64,000 nt of DNA from Larkinella arboricola (GTDB lineage Bacteria; Bacteroidota; Bacteroidia; Cytophagales; Spirosomataceae): contig NZ_QLMC01000008.1 of assembly GCF_003259745.1 (NCBI RefSeq), forward strand, positions 124,001 through 188,000, read 5' to 3'. Below, one piece after another: positions 60,288 through 64,000 of the stretch; the stretch's first letter is position 1, and every line of letters starts with the position of its first letter. A model generated the notes under the pieces. The model was given only the letters and a program-made list of their open reading frames with translations. It was not told the DNA's origin and did not search any database. The position numbers were made by a program, and so were the translations under genes.

Positions 60288-60881
60288 TTAAGTATTAAAA
60301 TCGAAGCTGAAGGCGAAGTCGAATTCAGTATTGGCGAATAGATCCTGGCTTTCCAGGCTTTCCACGTACAAGGCTGGGAAAGGCGTGTTTGCGCTGAAGG
60401 TGAGCGTTCGGGCGTTCTGGCCATCGCCCGTTCCGGTTCCGCCCTGTACTTCCATCCGAAGCGGGTGGCTTTGCGTTCCGGCCAGGCGGTTAAAGCCGTT
60501 GCGATCCCGAAACAGGGCGATCCAGCGGATCCCGCGCTTTCGGTGAATCCAGGCCGTAACGGCCGGGCGATCTTTCGGAAGCACCAGCTGAAGCTGGGTC
60601 TGGTAATATTCGCCGTTGGGATTGGTTTGAAGGTTTTCGCTGTAGGAAGCGTACTTCGGGATCACATCAATATCCACGAAATCGCCTTCTTCCAGCTGGA
60701 AGATGGAACGGCCATCGATATACGGATCCGGAAGCCCTGGGCAGGTCGGTATCAGATCCGGAAGCTCGATCATCAAGCGGCTGGCGGGCATCAGCCGAAG
60801 GCGCGTAATTCCGCCCGCGTTCATTTCTCCTTCGGCCGCTTCCAGCCCACCGGAAGGCGTGTCCAAGATTCGTAAATACAT
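60288..60881 (-). CDS. Phage protein before the tailspike, unknown
   Basis: The 197-residue product is beta-rich (RILDTPSGGLEAAEGEMNAG, QLQLVLPKDRPAVTAWIHRK, GTGTGDGQNARTLTFSANTP). It has the composition of a virion protein and is followed 14 bases later by the tailspike gene; a base for the spike is possible. It starts a transcript after a terminator and the CGTCCTAC motif. Confidence 0.65.
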   Translation of the reverse strand: MYLRILDTPSGGLEAAEGEMNAGGITRLRLMPASRLMIELPDLIPTCPGLPDPYIDGRSIFQLEEGDFVDIDVIPKYASYSENLQTNPNGEYYQTQLQLVLPKDRPAVTAWIHRKRGIRWIALFRDRNGFNRLAGTQSHPLRMEVQGGTGTGDGQNARTLTFSANTPFPALYVESLESQDLFANTEFDFAFSFDFNT

Positions 60882-60913
60882 ACTACGAAGGACGGCCGCC
60901 GAAGGCGAAGAAA

Positions 60914-60921
60914 GTAGGACG
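60914..60921 (-). promoter_or_regulatory. RTCCTAY motif upstream of the gene at 60881
   Basis: CGTCCTAC on the minus strand, 33 bases before the ATG and about 12 bases past a terminator. Confidence 0.45.
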
Positions 60922-60933
60922 GGAAAACAAGAG

Positions 60934-60979
60934 AAAAGCCAGCGTTTAACGCTTGGATATCGCGTTAAAGCTGGCTTTT
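60934..60979. terminator. Long hairpin terminator
   Basis: The stem combines AAAAGCCAGC / GCTGGCTTTT with an inner GTTAAC-containing extension (TTTAACGC / GCGTTAAA) and a 9-base loop. It can act in both directions and separates the gene at 61057 from the tailspike operon. Confidence 0.8.
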
Positions 60980-61056
60980 GTGGGGTTACTAGACAGAGAA
61001 AAAAAGGCTGGACAAAACCGCCCTATTCTGGACAGGTTTTCCCCAAAAAAGGACAA

Positions 61057-61560
61057 CTATCCCGCAAAACTGGCCACGTTTTTTTTATCCCGAACCGACA
61101 GTTTGTTATACACCGTATCGGCGGCCTTCGTGGCGCGTCCCACCAGCTTGCGCACCGCATCGGGCGAATAATGTTCTTCACTCAGCTGGTGCTTATCGCT
61201 GAAGCGTTCGGCCGCCCCGTTCAAACTTGGGTAGATATCCATCCGACCCTTACACCAGCCGATGGCGTAAAACTCGAAAATCACTTCCAGCAGTTTACCC
61301 AGCTGAAGAAGTCGATCATCCGTTACCAGGCATTCCCGAACCGGGAAGGTTAGCTGAAGGTGTAGGCGATCCGGATCCAGGAAATCCACGGGTGCCAGAT
61401 CTTCCTGATCTACATCCTGAAGCGGGTAGGCGCAAAACACGGCGGCCACCATTTCGCCCAGGCGGGAATTCCGCCGTACGCTAATCGCTTCAGATCCTAA
61501 TACATGGGAAGATTGGTAAAACTCCTTAACGTGGGGTTTAACAGGGATAATTAAGATCAT
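61057..61560 (-). CDS. First late-block gene, unknown
   Basis: The 167-residue soluble product (MILIIPVKPHVKEFYQSSHV, RECLVTDDRLLQLGKLLEVI) is alpha/beta with a basic helical end (DAVRKLVGRATKAADTVYNK). It is the rightmost gene of the minus-strand block. An ATCCTATAATT element lies about 25 bases upstream. It might be a regulator, but no helix-turn-helix is clear. Confidence 0.6.
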   Translation of the reverse strand: MILIIPVKPHVKEFYQSSHVLGSEAISVRRNSRLGEMVAAVFCAYPLQDVDQEDLAPVDFLDPDRLHLQLTFPVRECLVTDDRLLQLGKLLEVIFEFYAIGWCKGRMDIYPSLNGAAERFSDKHQLSEEHYSPDAVRKLVGRATKAADTVYNKLSVRDKKNVASFAG

Positions 61561-61910
61561 AAAAAGAGGAAGAATTTTTAATTATAGGATGTTGACAAAG
61601 AAGGAAAATGCACTTGCTGAAAATCAGTCGGTTATAAAGGCCTTCGCACACGTTTGGCGGTTTTAGCCACTAGGTATTACTGATCAGCCCGCCATTCTTC
61701 TTCCGTCTGTTAAATGTAGATATATTTCCCGTTGCATAAATAATACCAGAATACTTTTTTTATAGCAATATCCCCACCGAAAAGTAACTTATAAGCCGTT
61801 AAAGACTGGAAACGGCTGTACTTTTCCGATATGCCCCGAAGCCGCAACCACCCGCCCGCGCCCGCTTCCCACTCGTCAGCTTGCAAAACTTGCGTAGGGA
61901 AAAACTCAGA

Positions 61911-62194
61911 AATTTCTTTAACTTCTTAAACCTTTAAACCGGCCTGATTAAAGAATTGATTATCAATATTTTAAAATCCAAAAAATGGTTAAAGAATTAA
62001 AAAAAAACTTTAACCAGGGCCAATTTTTTTTTTAACCTGGCGATTTTGTTCAAAAATGTTGCCCCCTTCATATTTAAACTTTCTTTAATTTCTTTAACTT
62101 CTTAAACCAGGTTAAAGAAATTTTAAAAAGTTTAACGGTTGATAAACAGCTAATTATCGGTAAAAATCCGCTTAGTTTAAGAAGTTAAAGAATT
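61911..62194. repeat. Iteron-like repeats with core CTTTAACTTCTTAAAC
   Basis: A 22-bp unit is repeated exactly at 61911-61932 and 62087-62108. Its 16-base core CTTTAACTTCTTAAAC recurs in inverted orientation at 62175-62190 within 62175-62194. The second copy is also the left arm of a 12-bp inverted repeat AATTTCTTTAAC / GTTAAAGAAATT (62087-62098 and 62111-62122). A separate inverted pair GGTTAAAG / CTTTAACC lies at 61987-61994 and 62008-62015. Confidence 0.75.
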
Positions 62195-62196
62195 TT

Positions 62197-62553
62197 GGAA
62201 GAAATTCTTCTTGGAAGGTTGAAAGGAAACCCAAAGGCCGGGCCAGGCGCAAAAAAAGCCCGAAAACGAAGGCTTTCGGGCGGGCTTAACTTTGTATTTA
62301 AGAAGGATTCCTGATTCTTGTCGCCTGGCGGCTGTTTTAACCGCCTTTTAAGGCCGTGGCGGGTTTATTTAGTGGACGGTAACGAATTGCTTACCTGTTG
62401 ACAAACAACGCCCTAACGGCTTTATAACGCATCGGTAAACATCAGCGGCTTCGGCGGGCTTTCACCGGGTACCAGAAAGATTTTCCCAGCGCCCGAAACT
62501 TTTTCAATGAGTTATGGAAAAATTCTTTTTGGAAAATTGCAAAGAAATCCAAA
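62197..62553 (+). repeat. Diverged direct repeat, about 39 bp
   Basis: 62197-62235 and 62516-62553 align at about 31 of 39 positions by hand (shared words ATTCTT, TTGGAA and CCAAA). The left copy abuts the iteron-like repeats. Confidence 0.5.
62251..62281 (-). terminator. Leftward terminator in the repeat region
   Basis: The stem GCCCGAAA / TTTCGGGC with an 8-base loop is followed by seven T on the minus strand. No minus-strand gene is evident upstream, so the RNA it ends is unknown. Confidence 0.7.
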
Positions 62554-62770
62554 ACTCAAAAAATAGCTCAGTAAAAGCTAATTGACATAAGCCTTCCACC
62601 TGCCTAATATATAGCTATCGAAAGATTCAACCGTTTAAAAAATTAGTGGTACTAAATTATAGGATACTTACTATATTTCATCAGGCCTCTAAAACTATAA
62701 TAAGAGCACGTAGAAACAATCTTCATCAATCGTATCAGCTTGTATTTTGTAATCATTTCTAAAATCCACT

Positions 62771-63832
62771 ATGAACAAAGGGTATAGAACGTTAACCGAA
62801 GGGATTAAAAATAGAAACAATCCTGAGAATTTCATTCCTCAAAGATCATTTAGAGAGGAACTATCATCAATTGAGTATAGTGATGTACTTGTTTACATAC
62901 GCTACGCAATGAAAGGCGTGGAGCCAGCATATACGCAGGTAAGTAAACAAGCTGGTGAAAACGTGAAAAGTCATTTAAAGCCATTGGAGGATGTAGAGTT
63001 TCAATTTCAAGGCTCTGTAATGACAAACACGCATATAAAAGCTTACAGTGACATTGACCTATTAGTAATTTCTTCTAAATTTTATACTTGGGATAAAAGT
63101 GAATCTGAAAAGTATATTAATGAAAATGACTTTCGGTCACGACTGGACACTAATAGCATAAATAAATTAATTTATGAACAAAATAATTTCTCACTTTATC
63201 AAGGGGATTTCATTGCTGACTTAAAAAAGTTAAGAAGCGATAGTGAATATATATTAAAGTCGAAGTATGTAATTTGTAATATTAACGAACCTAAATGTAT
63301 AAAAATAAAAAATCAAGACTTAAATAGATCTGTTGATGTTGTAGTAGCAAACTGGTATGACGATATAAGATCAGTCATATATGACAAAGGAGTAAACCGA
63401 GGAATCCAAATTTTCAACAAATCAACTAATGATAGAGAGGACCCTGATTATCCGTTTGTAAGTATTAAAAGAATAAACGAAAGAGGAAATCTTACTAATG
63501 GCAGAATCAAAAAAATGATACGTTTCTTAAAAAATATCAAGTCGGATTCAAGCCTGGAAATTAACCTGAACAGTTTTGACATTAATGCTATATGCTATGA
63601 CATTGAACCTGCAAAATACCAAAATGCATCATTTTTAGAGTTAGTTCCAATAGTTATTTCGCAACTTAATAGTATTTGCACTAATCCATCTCACGCTGAA
63701 AGAATAGTGTCTGTGGACGAAAGAGAATATATTTTCAAATATCGGCAATCAAAATTAAAAGAAGTACAGAAGGTATTGTCTGAAATCCAATCAATTTATT
63801 TAGATCTTAAAAAGGTTATACAAAATGTCTAA
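62771..63832 (+). CDS. CD-NTase (CBASS cyclic-nucleotide synthase)
   Basis: The 353-residue product is a cGAS/DncV-like nucleotidyltransferase. The signature is complete: Gly81-Ser82 (FQGSVMTNTHIKAYSDIDL) followed by the metal-binding Asp94 and Asp96 (SDIDLLVIS), and the third acid Asp189 (NRSVDVVVANWY). Residues 35-75 (YIRYAMKGVEPAYTQ, SKQAGENVKSHL) are typical of the SMODS amino-terminal helix; the carboxy part is helical. Such enzymes make cyclic di- or trinucleotides on phage infection. Which clade and product cannot be told by eye; TIR-like partners often go with c-di-GMP-making CdnE-type enzymes. Base composition is AT-rich (about 30% G+C in one counted line), unlike the phage virion genes. 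Its last 8 bases overlap the effector start. Confidence 0.93.
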   Translation: MNKGYRTLTEGIKNRNNPENFIPQRSFREELSSIEYSDVLVYIRYAMKGVEPAYTQVSKQAGENVKSHLKPLEDVEFQFQGSVMTNTHIKAYSDIDLLVISSKFYTWDKSESEKYINENDFRSRLDTNSINKLIYEQNNFSLYQGDFIADLKKLRSDSEYILKSKYVICNINEPKCIKIKNQDLNRSVDVVVANWYDDIRSVIYDKGVNRGIQIFNKSTNDREDPDYPFVSIKRINERGNLTNGRIKKMIRFLKNIKSDSSLEINLNSFDINAICYDIEPAKYQNASFLELVPIVISQLNSICTNPSHAERIVSVDEREYIFKYRQSKLKEVQKVLSEIQSIYLDLKKVIQNV

Positions 63833-64000
63833 GAAAAAAGAAACTGTAAACAAAGCAATGAAACCTACAATTTTCATTGCATCATCTGGAAAATCGAGTG
63901 ATATTGCTGAAGCCATTAAGTTAAATCTTGATAAGGAAGCAGAAGTAGATATCTGGACCGAGAATATTTTCCAGCAAAATGAAGGGACTTTGGAAACATT
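63825..64000 (+). CDS. TIR-like CBASS effector, cut by window end (Cap12/TIR-STING type possible)
   Basis: Only the first 58 residues are in the window: MSKKKETVNKAMKPTIFIAS, then SGKSSDIAEAIKLNLDKEAE and VDIWTENIFQQNEGTLET. This matches the start of the TIR-like predicted nucleotide-binding domain (PF10137): strand IFIASS, helix DIAEAIKLNL, then VDIWTE and the loop before the NADase helix. In CBASS this domain is often fused to STING or SAVED sensor domains, giving a nucleotide-activated NAD+ hydrolase; the fusion partner lies beyond the edge. The ATG lies inside the end of the CD-NTase gene (8-base overlap), a strong sign of one operon. Confidence 0.88.
   Translation, partial: MSKKKETVNKAMKPTIFIASSGKSSDIAEAIKLNLDKEAEVDIWTENIFQQNEGTLET

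Larger units (their letters stand above)
61561..62770. other. 1.2-kb AT-rich, repeat-rich region without a convincing gene
   Basis: I see no credible gene on either strand. The left edge carries an ATCCTATAATT word (minus, 61580-61590). From 61905 to 62220 the sequence is strongly AT-rich with iterated TTTAAC/GTTAAA words. A leftward terminator lies at 62251-62281. Beyond are a diverged repeat and the upstream region of the CD-NTase gene. It separates the virion genes from the CBASS operon and may contain an origin, a control region or the remains of early genes. Confidence 0.6.
29053..64000. mobile_element. Integrated tailed phage (prophage), right end beyond the window
   Basis: The element begins at a tRNA-Arg with an integrase pointing inward. 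It holds a complete set of virion genes on the minus strand: protease, capsid, terminase, portal, tape measure, tail and tailspike, lysins. No copy of the tRNA 3' end is seen between 61 and 64 kb, and no repressor or replication genes are seen, so the element very likely continues right. The long tape measure and the absence of a tail-sheath protein suggest a siphovirus-like virion. The exact right border, and whether the CBASS operon lies inside, cannot be shown from this window. Confidence 0.85.

Noticed and set aside
58033-61560. Invertible tail-fibre segment for the serine recombinase
   Set aside because: No pair of inverted repeats framing the spike region could be seen by eye, so no claim is made.
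61589-61666. 25-codon plus-strand frame starting at the ATTATAGGATG word
   Set aside because: Very short, no conservation evidence, and the same word occurs elsewhere without a following frame.
62771-63832. CD-NTase read as a stand-alone tRNA nucleotidyltransferase or kanamycin-type transferase
   Set aside because: The GS plus DID spacing, the SMODS-type amino-terminal helix and the overlapping TIR-like gene fit CBASS much better.
28981-64000. CRISPR array
   Set aside because: No series of evenly spaced repeats with unique spacers is present; the TTTCCTAAT and TTTAAC words are short and irregular.
28981-64000. Integrative conjugative element instead of a phage
   Set aside because: Terminase, portal, capsid, tape measure and lysins are all present, and no relaxase or conjugation gene is seen.

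Overview
The window reads as chromosome of a Bacteroidota member, most likely Cytophagales/Spirosomataceae (Spirosoma, Larkinella or Rudanella type). The evidence is an adjacent SusC/SusD pair, a TamL-type Omp85 lipoprotein, Bacteroidota -7 promoter boxes (TAnnTTTG), starts mostly without Shine-Dalgarno sites, and a two-part sensor with Reg_prop/Y_Y_Y repeats. The genus is inference.

Positions 1-28980 are host chromosome. A SusC/SusD nutrient-uptake pair lies downstream of a periplasmic-propeller histidine kinase and a NarL-type regulator. A SpoU-type RNA methyltransferase is divergent from TamL. A run miaB - sigma-54 activator - lptE - unknown - secG ends at a terminator. Then come a lipoprotein, a DUF2490 protein, a DUF4870 protein, a Rdx/SelW-like protein, pyruvate carboxylase, a DUF389 membrane protein, a MATE exporter and hflX, ending at a tRNA-Arg(CCU).

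From the tRNA to the right edge is an integrated tailed phage, apparently incomplete in the window because no second att site is seen. A tyrosine integrase points inward from the tRNA. Nearly everything from 61.6 kb down to 30.6 kb is on the minus strand: tailspike, S49 head protease, probable scaffold, major capsid, small and large terminase, portal, connector, a lysis cluster rich in membrane proteins, tail and baseplate proteins, a 1445-residue tape measure, and a serine recombinase. Several spots inside this block look like later acquisitions (morons): an AT-rich gene beside the integrase, a ribbon-helix-helix/KilA-N pair resembling an antirepressor switch, and a small lipoprotein next to a long perfect inverted repeat.

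Positions 61561-62770 have no convincing gene but are AT-rich and full of direct and inverted repeats. They may be a replication origin or control region. At 62771 an AT-rich operon starts: a CD-NTase (CBASS nucleotide cyclase) whose end overlaps the start of a TIR-like effector cut off by the window edge. No lysogeny or replication genes are visible, so they probably lie further right, which would put the CBASS operon inside the prophage. A further unusual signal is a short motif, RTCCTAY read on the minus strand, repeated 14-60 bases upstream of at least a dozen phage genes and often just after a terminator. It is a candidate phage-specific promoter element.
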